From positions 1 through 64,000 of the forward strand of contig JAIBEW010000023.1 in NCBI GenBank assembly GCA_019459085.1: 64,000 nt of DNA. The letters are read 5' to 3'. The stretch's first letter is position 1, and each line of letters starts with the position of its first letter. This DNA is from Kaistella sp. Its GTDB lineage: Bacteria; Bacteroidota; Bacteroidia; Flavobacteriales; Weeksellaceae. Below, one piece after another: positions 26,030 through 34,602 of the stretch. The position numbers and the translations under genes are program-made. The notes under the pieces are model-generated. The model did not search any database. It was given only the letters and a program-made list of their open reading frames with translations, and was not told the DNA's origin.

Positions 26030-26101
26030 ATCAATTTCTTGGGGCAAAAATAATATTAAATAAAGAGAAAAGGAAGCATAAGACGGGTTAATGCGTTTTA
26101 A

Positions 26102-26914
26102 TTATTTGGCTCCGGGATTGCTCAGCGCCACCATCATTGCTTTCTGAACGGTTTTTTGCGATGCGTATTGCGCTCCGCAAACAATACTTGTAAACAGGTA
26201 ATCGCCTTTCGTCACTACAATTGAATTTTCGTTGTGTGCTGCCACTGCAAGACGGTATTTTGTATGTCCTGTGCCCTCAATCCGCACAATGATGTTGCAG
26301 TCTGACTTATTCTGAATCAGAATGATGCTTTCGCGGCTGCTCGGATCACTGTCGAAGAGTTTGTTCAGGAGCTGAACGGTCTTCTGTTTGTGTGCTTCCG
26401 GCGATTCGTTGATGAGCATTTTAAATTCATCGTCTTCTGCACTTGGCGTGGCGACAAAAGCGGGCGTGCTTGGTGCGGTTGCGGTAACTTTTTTGCCAGG
26501 AACTGCCGACACAGCCGGTTGTTCTGTAATCGTCACGGGAGCCATCGTAGCGGGATTCAGGTTTTTCGCGAGCGCTTCTTTGTATTTTGCAATCTGTTTC
26601 TGTTTAATGATCGCATTCATTTCATCAAAACTGATTTTGGTAGAAGGCCTTCTTTTCAGCGTTGCGAGCATTTCCTGCAGTGGTTTTACCCGTGCATCTT
26701 CCGGATGCGCTTTTTTGATGTACTCTTTTATCATCTCCATTATTCTCGGCTTCAGAACAGAACGTCTAGGATCATCCGGATGGGCGTCGCGTAAAAATGC
26801 ATTGATTTCGTAGATGCTTTTACTGCGCATAATCTCCGAATAATCCTTCATTTTCTTCTGTGCAGAAAGATTGCAAAGCATGAGTAGGCTAAAAATCAGA
26901 ATAATTTTTCTCAT
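26102..26914 (-). CDS. DUF6759-like secreted protein, two helical motifs
   Basis: A 270-residue protein with signal MRKIILIFSLLMLCNLSAQ; unlike the other three it has a standard signal (a Cys is present in the hydrophobic core but not in a clear lipobox). Two consecutive copies of the helical motif follow: INAFLRDAHPDDPRRSVLKPRIMEMI and IKEYIKKAHPEDARVKPLQEMLATLK (residues about 33-92). A Pro/Ala/Thr-rich linker separates them from the shared C-terminal domain (QLLNKLFDSDPSSRESIILIQNKSDCNIIVRIEG, SIVVTKGDYLFTSIVCGAQYASQK). Likely periplasmic or surface; function unknown. Monocistronic. Confidence 0.82.
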   Translation of the reverse strand: MRKIILIFSLLMLCNLSAQKKMKDYSEIMRSKSIYEINAFLRDAHPDDPRRSVLKPRIMEMIKEYIKKAHPEDARVKPLQEMLATLKRRPSTKISFDEMNAIIKQKQIAKYKEALAKNLNPATMAPVTITEQPAVSAVPGKKVTATAPSTPAFVATPSAEDDEFKMLINESPEAHKQKTVQLLNKLFDSDPSSRESIILIQNKSDCNIIVRIEGTGHTKYRLAVAAHNENSIVVTKGDYLFTSIVCGAQYASQKTVQKAMMVALSNPGAK

Positions 26915-27009
26915 AGAATTAGAACAGGAATTAAATTAACACATTAGATTTCCAACTAAATTAACGTCTTTTCCTCTATTTTATGTATAAAAAGTGGTGA
27001 AAGTTTCAA

Positions 27010-27801
27010 TTATTTCACAAGGGTTCTGAGGTTGGAATTGTCGAGTCTTTTCTGGTAAATCGGAAGGTATTTTTCGATAGCGACTTGCGCTGCCTGATAA
27101 TTTCCGGCATCAATATAAGCAGACAGACGGTCTGATGTGTAGACAAACTGCAGGAAATTTTCCACTAAATTTTCCGGGATCTTTATCTTTTCGAAATATT
27201 CGGCGCCGAAGTAGTTCTTCATTTTCTGCACGGATGTATTCATCTTTTCGTAGGCATAATAGCGCTCTTTTTTCTTTTTTTCTCCCGAAAGAATATCATA
27301 AATAGTGTCAACACTGAAGGTGAGTCCGCCGCCGGAAAATCCTGCTACCGGAAGCTGAGGCGGGTTCCCGTCTCCTTTCGGTTCCGGCAGGCCGAGCATT
27401 TTCTGTATTTCGAGTGCTTTTTCCGATGATTTAAGGGAAGCGACGTCCTTTCTTAAATTCCCCGACGGTTTAAAACGGTTGATTACGACTTCCTGAATCT
27501 CATAATAAGCAATCTTCAGCTCTACAAGATTGGTGGAATTTTCAAGCATCGTCTGGTTCAGACTCAGATCTTTTCTTTCCGTTACAATGGAGGTGAAGCG
27601 GATGCGGTCTCCACTGTTTGCAGCAATGCGGAATTCTCCGTTATAGTCACTGAGCACGGTCTTCTGCGTGTTGAGGTTCGTTACAAAAATCTGGTTGAGA
27701 TAGAGCATCGAATTGTCCCTGAGGAATACCTGTCCTTTAAAGATCTGGGCATTGATATTCACCAAGGAAAGCAACACCAAAAATGTAAATATTTTTTTCA
27801 T
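27010..27801 (-). CDS. Secreted carboxypeptidase-regulatory-like domain protein
   Basis: A 263-residue protein with signal MKKIFTFLVLLSLVNINAQ. Residues about 20-110 are a carboxypeptidase regulatory-like beta-sandwich (FKGQVFLRDNSMLYLNQIFVTNLNTQKTVLSDYNGEFRIAANSGDRIRFTSI), the domain that opens TonB-dependent receptors, here without a receptor. The C-terminal half is helical (ERYYAYEKMNTSVQKMKNYFG) and resembles flavobacterial secreted proteins of unknown role. TAATTTTG (forward 27812-27819) gives a -7 element 10 bases before the start. Confidence 0.8.
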   Translation of the reverse strand: MKKIFTFLVLLSLVNINAQIFKGQVFLRDNSMLYLNQIFVTNLNTQKTVLSDYNGEFRIAANSGDRIRFTSIVTERKDLSLNQTMLENSTNLVELKIAYYEIQEVVINRFKPSGNLRKDVASLKSSEKALEIQKMLGLPEPKGDGNPPQLPVAGFSGGGLTFSVDTIYDILSGEKKKKERYYAYEKMNTSVQKMKNYFGAEYFEKIKIPENLVENFLQFVYTSDRLSAYIDAGNYQAAQVAIEKYLPIYQKRLDNSNLRTLVK

Positions 27802-28020
27802 CTGTTGCCGGCAAAATTAAAGAGAAATTCTCTTGATGGTACAGGTTACAGAATGCGGTTCGGTTAAAGTTTGGTTAAACTTTTATCGTGAAATGTTAAG
27901 AAGCGTTAGAGTGGGGGCGTTTTAGATAAATTGTGTTAAAGAAATGCACAGAGCACCAATCTATGATTTATTTCACAGTCATTTTAATCCTTATGTTTTT
28001 GCATAAACCGATTGGAAATA
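27802..28020. other. Intergenic stretch, 219 bp
   Basis: Holds the -7 element of the gene on its left, a 15-bp near-palindrome AAGAGAAATTCTCTT (about 27819-27833) and a direct repeat GGTTAAAGTTTGGTTAAA (about 27863-27880). No open frame or clear terminator. Confidence 0.4.
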
Positions 28021-31000
28021 TCAGTCTTTAAAATATGCGTCATTCCTGTTCTTTACCAGTAGCCAGCTCGTGTAATTCACCTGGGTTTGGGTACCGAATT
28101 CCTTCCACTGCAGCAAATACCAGTAGGTGGCGGTAGGGACCGGGCGACCACTGATGGTACCGTCCCATGTGAAACGGTTCGAGGCCGTGCCACGGAAAAC
28201 TTCTGTTCCATAGCGGTCGAAGACTCGGAAGAGGGGTTCCGATTTCATCAGCAGTTCAGAATAGTTGATGACATCATTAATGCCGTCTCCGTTTGGCGTG
28301 ATGGTATTGATGAGGTTGATGATGGAGAAATCCTTCTTCACCACTTCGCAGGCTTTTAAATCCCTGACATATACGATGTGGCTGCCTCTGGGAACATTGT
28401 AAAAGATATTTGAAGCCTGCCACGCAATACCGTCCAGAGAATATTCATATGGTGGTGTTCCGCCTGTTGCTGTAACCGTTACGGTAGTGCCCTTGATGTC
28501 GATGGCGGTGAGGGTTGGGAGTTCGGCATTCGTTATACTTACAGACTGACGGTAAACACATCCGTTAAAGGTGAGATCTACCCAGTAAGTTCCCGTACCC
28601 ACACCTGTAATGGAAGAGGTGGTGGCACCGGTACTCCAGAGATAGGCACTAAAACCGGGGCCTGCATCCAGAGTGGTGAGTTTACCTGCGCAAACCGTCT
28701 GGTCTGTAAGGATATCCGATTTTTTAGGAGTTTTCACTATGACCGTTATCGGGGCAATATTCGGGCAGATGCCGGCTTTTTCAAAACGGATATAGAAAGT
28801 CTGCGTTCCCGAGACCGTAACCGGATTTGTAAGCGCACCGGTATTATTCTGTGCTGAAGTCAGCGTGGCGTGGTAAGTAGCGCTCACCGACTGATCGTTA
28901 GTGTAACTGCTGAAATACGTACTCAGATCTACCGGTCTTGTTCCGTCTAAGTTATCGTCACAAACCGTTTGGGTAGAGGCGGAAAGCAGTAACTGAATTT
29001 TGGCTCCGAAACTGAAATTCAGGGCTTTAATAACCGGCGCACATCCGTCGGGCGATTCCACGCGGATGTAGATCGTGGTGTTGACTGTATAAGACCAGCT
29101 GTTTGGCAGTGTTGCGGTATTTCCCGCAGTGGCATCAGCCAAAGTTGCGTAATACTTCACTGTAAAATAAGTAAAGTTCGTTAAAACTAAAGGAGTAATG
29201 GTGCTGAGGTCAACCGTAATGCTTCCATCTACATTCTCATCGCAGAAGACTCCGTTATAATCCGCGACGACTGCAAGAGGAAAGTAACCCAGCGTGATCT
29301 GTGCGATATTGCTGCAGCCGAGAGGTGTTTTTACGAGCGCGTACACCACAGTTCCTGCGGTTGAAACATATGCTGTTGAATTCAAAATCTCCGCGGCGGC
29401 ATTTTGAGTCTGGGCATCTGAAAGAGTGGGATAGTACTGTATGGTGACAGGCGACTGTGCCGTAACCACGGCCGTAGTGAGGTTATAGGTTCCCTGACCG
29501 TTTACATTACAGGCATTCAGGGTGGTATTCGTAACGGGCAGATCCAGAATGTTCAGGGTAACGGTAACAGTCTCGCAGTCCGGAAAATCGGGATTGTTTC
29601 CGCAGAAAGTATAAACGAAAGTATCTGTTCCTACAGTTCCGGGATTCGTTACAGTGTAAGTGATTACGCCGGTCGTGGGATTTACTGTTGCCGTTCCTGC
29701 TGTGGGCGGTGTCAAGATGGAAACCGTACTCGGAACCGGTGTCTGGGTAGAAGTGGTAAATGCAGGCGTAACTGTTTGGGAGACGCAAACATCAAGTGTG
29801 GCAGCAGACAGTTTTACGCAGTTCAGCACTTTATAAGAGGAGGTAAAGAGCGGCGCACAACTTCCCATCGTGACGGAAGCGGAATAGTTTCCGGGTCCGG
29901 TTGGAGTATAGGATGCAGAAGTTGCACCGGGAATCAGTGTCCCGTTGAGGTACCACTGATAAGCGTTATAGATGATTGGATCTACGGTAAGCACAATTCC
30001 GGGAACACAGGTTCCGCCGGAAGTTACAATCACCGGCGTCGTGGGGAAACCGGCAAAAAATCCACCGTAACCTACAGCATCGCTGCCCGCAGTAATTCCC
30101 GCCGTAATGGCTTTGTCGGAAACCACCGTGATGTTTCCGGTGACATTCGGAATTCCATAGGTCACCCAGTTGAGTGTTCCAGTCATTGGGAAGGGTCCTG
30201 AAGTAGCGGGAGGAGCCACACCGTTCACGGTAACGGCTGCGCCGGTTTCAGTTATAAGGTTAAGTTTTGTAGGAATATTAAGAATCCCTAGAGGATTCCC
30301 ATTGGAAAAAACAAAGTTTTCGTCGATGAGTCCCAGCTCATCAATCTGCTTCGGCAGGTAACAGTTGAGCGCCGGAATAAAATTAAAGCCACCAGTTGCT
30401 ACCCCCAATGTAGGTTCCCCGGCCAGCAGCTGATAGACGTAGGCATTTTTGGAGGTTCGGATCAGGAGATTGTAGTGGTTAGTTCCCTGAAGCTGGTACT
30501 TCGTATCGGGAATTACGAAGTATTTTCCTTCATTAATGGTAGCTAAAGGCAGTATTTCATTATTCACAAAGATCTGCGTATTGTTTTCGGTGGCAATAAC
30601 TACAGCCCCTTCCATGTTGGAACCGATACCGCCGTTACCTTTTACCAGTGCAAACTGTGTTCCGAGTAAAGGAACGGGAATCGACTGGTCCATCATGATA
30701 TCCGAACTCGAAGGGAAATTCCCGGCGTACTGTCCGTTGAAATTGCCGTTTGTAATATTAACAGGCTTGTTTGATTCTATTTTTGCACCAATAAAGCCGT
30801 CGGTGTTGGTAAGACCGGAACCGTCCATAATATACGACTGACCTTTGTTCAGGGTAAAAGACATGGTGGGATTGGTCGTACCGGTGGTTCCGTTTGAAAA
30901 CTGCACGAGCGGGCTGTAACCGGAAACGGTAACTGTTGTATTGTCCTGCGTAGCCAGAACCGAAGTCATAAAATTCAGAATGCCGTTGCTCACAGTAATC

Positions 31001-31422
31001 GGAGCCATTCCTGCATAAAATTTAGTTCCTGTTGAGGAAATTCCTTTCGAAGTGATGATCTCCCCGTGATTGTAAACGGAAAACCTCAGATTGGCATAAA
31101 ATGGAAATTCAGCATCAAGATAAAGACCTTTTGTGGTAGGGGTAAAAAGATCTGCCTGCTGTGTGGTAATTATAAAAGGTCTGGGAACATCAAATTTTTG
31201 TGGACTCCCTTTGCTGATGTTTACCGTTCCTATAATGACATTATTGTTGTAAATATTTACAGGAAAGGGAGTAGTTCTGTTTGTGGAAAGGTAAAGGGTC
31301 TGAAACTGGTTCGGATTTCCTGTCCTGTCTACCATGGGAGCAAACCAATGTTCTCTGTCCAGCTGTGCAAAAAGAGTTGATAAGGATAGCAAAAGCAGAA
31401 AAAAAGATAGAATTTTTCTCAT
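28021..31422 (-). CDS. Giant secreted protein with T9SS type B sorting domain, paralog 1
   Basis: 1133 residues. Signal MRKILSFFLLLLSLSTLFAQ (the ORF track adds four residues from a TTG). Residues about 20-460 match in pattern the IgGFc-binding-protein N-terminal region (REHWFAPMVDR, LYLSTN, ISKGSP, GEIITSKGISSTGTKFYAGMAP, QDNTTVTVSG, MDQSIPVP). Then an Ig-like domain (YQWYLNGTLIPGATSASY), a VNPTTGVITYT module, CDENVDG and CDDNLDG modules, and a TVCAGKLTTLDAGPGFSAYLWSTGATTSSI module. The last 85 residues (ITPNGDGINDVINYS, FRVFDRYGTEVFRG, PTATYWYLLQW) are the gliding-motility/type B sorting domain that directs export by the type IX system. Surface adhesin is the likeliest role. Confidence 0.87.
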   Translation of the reverse strand: MRKILSFFLLLLSLSTLFAQLDREHWFAPMVDRTGNPNQFQTLYLSTNRTTPFPVNIYNNNVIIGTVNISKGSPQKFDVPRPFIITTQQADLFTPTTKGLYLDAEFPFYANLRFSVYNHGEIITSKGISSTGTKFYAGMAPITVSNGILNFMTSVLATQDNTTVTVSGYSPLVQFSNGTTGTTNPTMSFTLNKGQSYIMDGSGLTNTDGFIGAKIESNKPVNITNGNFNGQYAGNFPSSSDIMMDQSIPVPLLGTQFALVKGNGGIGSNMEGAVVIATENNTQIFVNNEILPLATINEGKYFVIPDTKYQLQGTNHYNLLIRTSKNAYVYQLLAGEPTLGVATGGFNFIPALNCYLPKQIDELGLIDENFVFSNGNPLGILNIPTKLNLITETGAAVTVNGVAPPATSGPFPMTGTLNWVTYGIPNVTGNITVVSDKAITAGITAGSDAVGYGGFFAGFPTTPVIVTSGGTCVPGIVLTVDPIIYNAYQWYLNGTLIPGATSASYTPTGPGNYSASVTMGSCAPLFTSSYKVLNCVKLSAATLDVCVSQTVTPAFTTSTQTPVPSTVSILTPPTAGTATVNPTTGVITYTVTNPGTVGTDTFVYTFCGNNPDFPDCETVTVTLNILDLPVTNTTLNACNVNGQGTYNLTTAVVTAQSPVTIQYYPTLSDAQTQNAAAEILNSTAYVSTAGTVVYALVKTPLGCSNIAQITLGYFPLAVVADYNGVFCDENVDGSITVDLSTITPLVLTNFTYFTVKYYATLADATAGNTATLPNSWSYTVNTTIYIRVESPDGCAPVIKALNFSFGAKIQLLLSASTQTVCDDNLDGTRPVDLSTYFSSYTNDQSVSATYHATLTSAQNNTGALTNPVTVSGTQTFYIRFEKAGICPNIAPITVIVKTPKKSDILTDQTVCAGKLTTLDAGPGFSAYLWSTGATTSSITGVGTGTYWVDLTFNGCVYRQSVSITNAELPTLTAIDIKGTTVTVTATGGTPPYEYSLDGIAWQASNIFYNVPRGSHIVYVRDLKACEVVKKDFSIINLINTITPNGDGINDVINYSELLMKSEPLFRVFDRYGTEVFRGTASNRFTWDGTISGRPVPTATYWYLLQWKEFGTQTQVNYTSWLLVKNRNDAYFKD

Positions 31423-31444
31423 GGGTGAATACAAGAGTTCATAA

Positions 31445-31452
31445 CAAATTTA
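31445..31452 (-). promoter_or_regulatory. -7 element of paralog 1
   Basis: TAAATTTG on the - strand, 22 bases before the start codon. The same octamer stands at nearly the same distance before both other paralogs. No good -33 box is visible. Confidence 0.5.
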
Positions 31453-31497
31453 ATAATTAAAATCATTATTCAGTTAAGATTGTTCAATAAAAAAAAC

Positions 31498-31523
31498 AAA
31501 AGCACGGTTTTAACCGTGCTTTT
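31498..31523. terminator. Terminator between paralogs 2 and 1
   Basis: AAAAGCACGGTT and AACCGTGCTTTT, a perfect 12-bp stem with a TT loop; on the - strand followed by GTTTTTTTT. It separates the transcripts of the two giant genes. Confidence 0.92.
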
Positions 31524-31542
31524 CAAATAAAATATTAAAATA

Positions 31543-34380
31543 TTATTCTCTGTTCTTAACCAGGATCCAACCGGTGAATTTCACAGGTGTTTTTGCAGGA
31601 GTGGGTTCAGTCCAGTTGATATGGTACCAGTATGTTCCGGTATGAACTTTTCTGTCGGCAAGTTTACCGTCCCATCTGTAATTGTTGGTTTTGTCACCAA
31701 GATGAACTAAGTTTCCGTATCGGTCATAAACCGAGAAGGTAAGATCTGTTTTATATGCAAGTGCGCTGTAATCAACATAATCGTTTGATCCGTCTCCATT
31801 CGGAGTTATGGCATTTACGAGATTTGGTACGGTAACTTCTACAATAACAGGCTCACAGTCATAAATGTCTTTAACATAGAAAATATTCTGACCTCTTGGA
31901 AGATTGTTGAAAGTGTTTGAATCCTGCCAAATCACATTGTCTATCGAATACTTGTAAGGAGGAGTTCCTCCGGTAACAGTTAGTGTTACTGCATTGTTTA
32001 CAATGTCAACGTTTGTTATAATAGGATTTGTTACTTTATGCACTTTTACGTTCTGTAGAGTAGGACAGTCATCTGTCTCAAGAATCACCCAGTATTCCCC
32101 AACCGCAACATTGCTGATGGACTGTGTAGTAGCACCGGTGCTCCAAAGATAAGATTGGAATCCTGGACCTGCGTCCAGAGTGGTGGTATCTTCAGCACAG
32201 ATGTATTTGTCTACAAGAACCGATGATTTTTTTGGAGGTTTTACCGTTAAGGTTATTTTGGCAATTCTGAAACAGCCACCGGCATTATATACTCTTACAT
32301 AAACTTCAGAACTTGGGGCAATATAAGTTAGGAAGTTCATAATTTCATTGGTTCCGTTCGTCGCATCGGTAACAGATGGGTAATATTTTTTAGTTACCAA
32401 AGGCTCCAGTGTTACAATGGCCGTAGAAAGGTCAAACTGTCCTGTTGCAGGATTTGCCTCAATGAAGCAACTGCTCAAAGCACCATTCTGTACTACCGGG
32501 TAAGGAATCGCCGTAAAATTAACGGTTACCTGTTCGCAGTCAATAAACTCGGGTGCATTTCCACAGAACTGATACACAAGCGTGTCTGGGCCAACATAGC
32601 CAGCAGTTGGTGTGTAAGTTATCACTCCGTTTGTGGGGTTAACTACAGCGGTACCGTTAGTCGGAGGCGTTATTATGGTTACTGTTGAAGGAACCGGTGT
32701 TTGCGTAGAGGATGTGAATGCAGGTATAATGTTAACTGCCGCACAGGCTGCTAAGTTTACAGTGGTCTCAGCCAGACATGTAAATACCTTATAAATAGGA
32801 GTGGTGGCCGGTGCACAGCCTCCAACGGTTACTGTACATGTATAATCGCCAGCTACCGTAGGTACATAGGTGTTTTGTGTAGCACCAGGAATAGGATTTC
32901 CATTCAGGTTCCACTGATAACTGTCGTAACCGTCATCTACTTCAAGAATAATTCCCGGGATACAGTCGCCGATTTGTTTGGAAATTACAGGAATCGAAGA
33001 GAAGCCTGCGAAATATCCTCCATATCCGGATGTGCTGAATCCTCCGTTAATACCAGCAGTTACCGCTTTATTGGAAACAATGGTCAAATTATCGGTAACC
33101 GATGGGATGATAAGGCTATACGTTACCCAAGTTGTATTTCCAGTAAGTAGGAATGGCCCCTCAGCAGCAGTGGGAGGTACTCCATTTACAGTCACAACAG
33201 CGCCCGCTTCTGTTAAAATATTTAATTTTACTTGTATACCCGATGGTTTAACACTCGCACCTGCGCCACCTGTTGGCATTTCATTAACCTTGCCAATCTC
33301 GTCGATCCTTCTGGGTAAAAAGCAGTTTAATGGAGGAATATAGTTAAAACCGCAGGTTGCATTGCTGTTATTAACGGCAACCAATTGGTATAAATAAACA
33401 TTTTTTGAAGTGGTGACGAGCATATTCGCATGCGTGCCGCCTTGCACAACATAATCGTTTCCGGAAATTCTGTACCACTGACCCTGATTCAATGTTGCAA
33501 CAGCAACTGCAGCGCCATTCAAAAAAACTTGGGTGTTATCTTCGGTAGCTACAACAATTCCGCCTTCTAAATCTGCAGCAGTAGATCTTGTCCTTACCAT
33601 GGCAAATGTATTCCCAAGACGCTCGACAGGTACTGATTGATCGAGTATAATATCTGCTCCTGAACTGAATGATGCTGTGCCAAAGTTGCCAAGCATATTT
33701 CCGTTTGTAAGCGTAATAGGTTTATCAGCAACAATTTTTGCCCCCATAAAGGCCGCCATATTGGAGCCTGGGTTTCCAGAGCCTGCGAAAACAAAAGATT
33801 CACCCTTGTTTAAAGTAAAAGTATGGGTAGTAGTTCCTGGAGGAACGTTGGTGCCTAGAAATGTCACCCCTGGGTTCCAAGTTGCCGTTACAACAGTGTT
33901 GTTTTCAGTAGCTAATACGCCTGCAGTAAAGTTATTTCCAGAACTATTATATTGAGAAGGGGTATTTGCGACAAAGAATTCTTTTCCTATTCCCGCTTTA
34001 CCTTTACTGGTAAGAATTTCTGCATGGGTAGTGCTACTTGCTAACCTTAAAGTACAGTAAAAGGGTTGAGGAGCGTTAAGATACAAGCCTCTGGTAATTT
34101 TTGTAAAATTAAGTGATGGAGTGTCAACCGAAATGTCTGGTTCATTAACAAGATAAGTTTGAGGACTGCCTTTACTGATGATAACTGTAGTCAACACAAC
34201 ATTATTACTGGATATTGTTACTGGAAATGGTGTTACAGAATCGGTAGACAAATATAGCCTTCTCCCTGTCAGTGATGAAGATTCATAAAAGGGCGCTATC
34301 CAGTGTTCTGTGTCTCTTTGTGCCGATAAGTTTCCTATGGACAAAAAGAAAACGGTGAGTAAGAGTAAAAATTTTTTCAT
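31543..34380 (-). CDS. Giant secreted protein with T9SS type B sorting domain, paralog 2
   Basis: 945 residues, signal MKKFLLLLTVFFLSIGNLSAQ. Same plan as its neighbours: IgGFc-binding-like N-terminal region (RDTEHWIAPFYES, LYLSTDSVTPFPV, ISKGSPQTY, EILTSKGKAGIGKEFFVANTP, ILDQSVPVERLGN), Ig-like domain (YDSYQWNLNGNPIPGATQNTY), a VNPTNGVITYTPTAGY module, one LDAGPGFQSYLWSTGATTQSI module and the type B sorting domain (ITPNGDGSNDYVDYS, FSVYDRYGNLVHLG, TGTYWYHINW). It lacks the CDENLDG modules, which accounts for most of the length difference. Its base composition is more AT-rich than the other two. Confidence 0.87.
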   Translation of the reverse strand: MKKFLLLLTVFFLSIGNLSAQRDTEHWIAPFYESSSLTGRRLYLSTDSVTPFPVTISSNNVVLTTVIISKGSPQTYLVNEPDISVDTPSLNFTKITRGLYLNAPQPFYCTLRLASSTTHAEILTSKGKAGIGKEFFVANTPSQYNSSGNNFTAGVLATENNTVVTATWNPGVTFLGTNVPPGTTTHTFTLNKGESFVFAGSGNPGSNMAAFMGAKIVADKPITLTNGNMLGNFGTASFSSGADIILDQSVPVERLGNTFAMVRTRSTAADLEGGIVVATEDNTQVFLNGAAVAVATLNQGQWYRISGNDYVVQGGTHANMLVTTSKNVYLYQLVAVNNSNATCGFNYIPPLNCFLPRRIDEIGKVNEMPTGGAGASVKPSGIQVKLNILTEAGAVVTVNGVPPTAAEGPFLLTGNTTWVTYSLIIPSVTDNLTIVSNKAVTAGINGGFSTSGYGGYFAGFSSIPVISKQIGDCIPGIILEVDDGYDSYQWNLNGNPIPGATQNTYVPTVAGDYTCTVTVGGCAPATTPIYKVFTCLAETTVNLAACAAVNIIPAFTSSTQTPVPSTVTIITPPTNGTAVVNPTNGVITYTPTAGYVGPDTLVYQFCGNAPEFIDCEQVTVNFTAIPYPVVQNGALSSCFIEANPATGQFDLSTAIVTLEPLVTKKYYPSVTDATNGTNEIMNFLTYIAPSSEVYVRVYNAGGCFRIAKITLTVKPPKKSSVLVDKYICAEDTTTLDAGPGFQSYLWSTGATTQSISNVAVGEYWVILETDDCPTLQNVKVHKVTNPIITNVDIVNNAVTLTVTGGTPPYKYSIDNVIWQDSNTFNNLPRGQNIFYVKDIYDCEPVIVEVTVPNLVNAITPNGDGSNDYVDYSALAYKTDLTFSVYDRYGNLVHLGDKTNNYRWDGKLADRKVHTGTYWYHINWTEPTPAKTPVKFTGWILVKNRE

Positions 34381-34404
34381 AAATATTTAGGCTTTACATT
34401 TCTA

Positions 34405-34412
34405 CAAATTTA
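34405..34412 (-). promoter_or_regulatory. -7 element of paralog 2
   Basis: TAAATTTG on the - strand, 24 bases before the start codon, as for the other two paralogs. Confidence 0.5.
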
Positions 34413-34562
34413 ATAAAATTTATTAATCAGTGGAGAAAAAAAATTGAAAATTATCTGATTTCGCGCAATTTTTATATTTTAAATGCATTTTATTAGCTTA
34501 ATTTTCATTAATAATGTAATTGTTTAAGGGGAAAATTGAAATGTATTTAAAAAGAATAAGAA

Positions 34563-34594
34563 GCCAAAAAAACCGGAAGAAAATACTCCCGGTT
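34563..34594 (-). terminator. Terminator after paralog 3
   Basis: On the - strand AACCGGGAG and CTTCCGGTT pair (one G-U) around TATTTT, followed by TTTTTTGG. It lies between paralogs 3 and 2 in a 222-base gap that otherwise holds only the paralog 2 promoter region. Confidence 0.85.
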
Positions 34595-34602
34595 CTAATA
34601 AA

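Noticed and set aside
26388-26813. Two overlapping plus-strand ORFs (141 and 134 aa) over the 270-aa lipoprotein family member
   Set aside because: Both are antisense to a frame with a signal peptide and conserved paralogs, and neither resembles a known protein.
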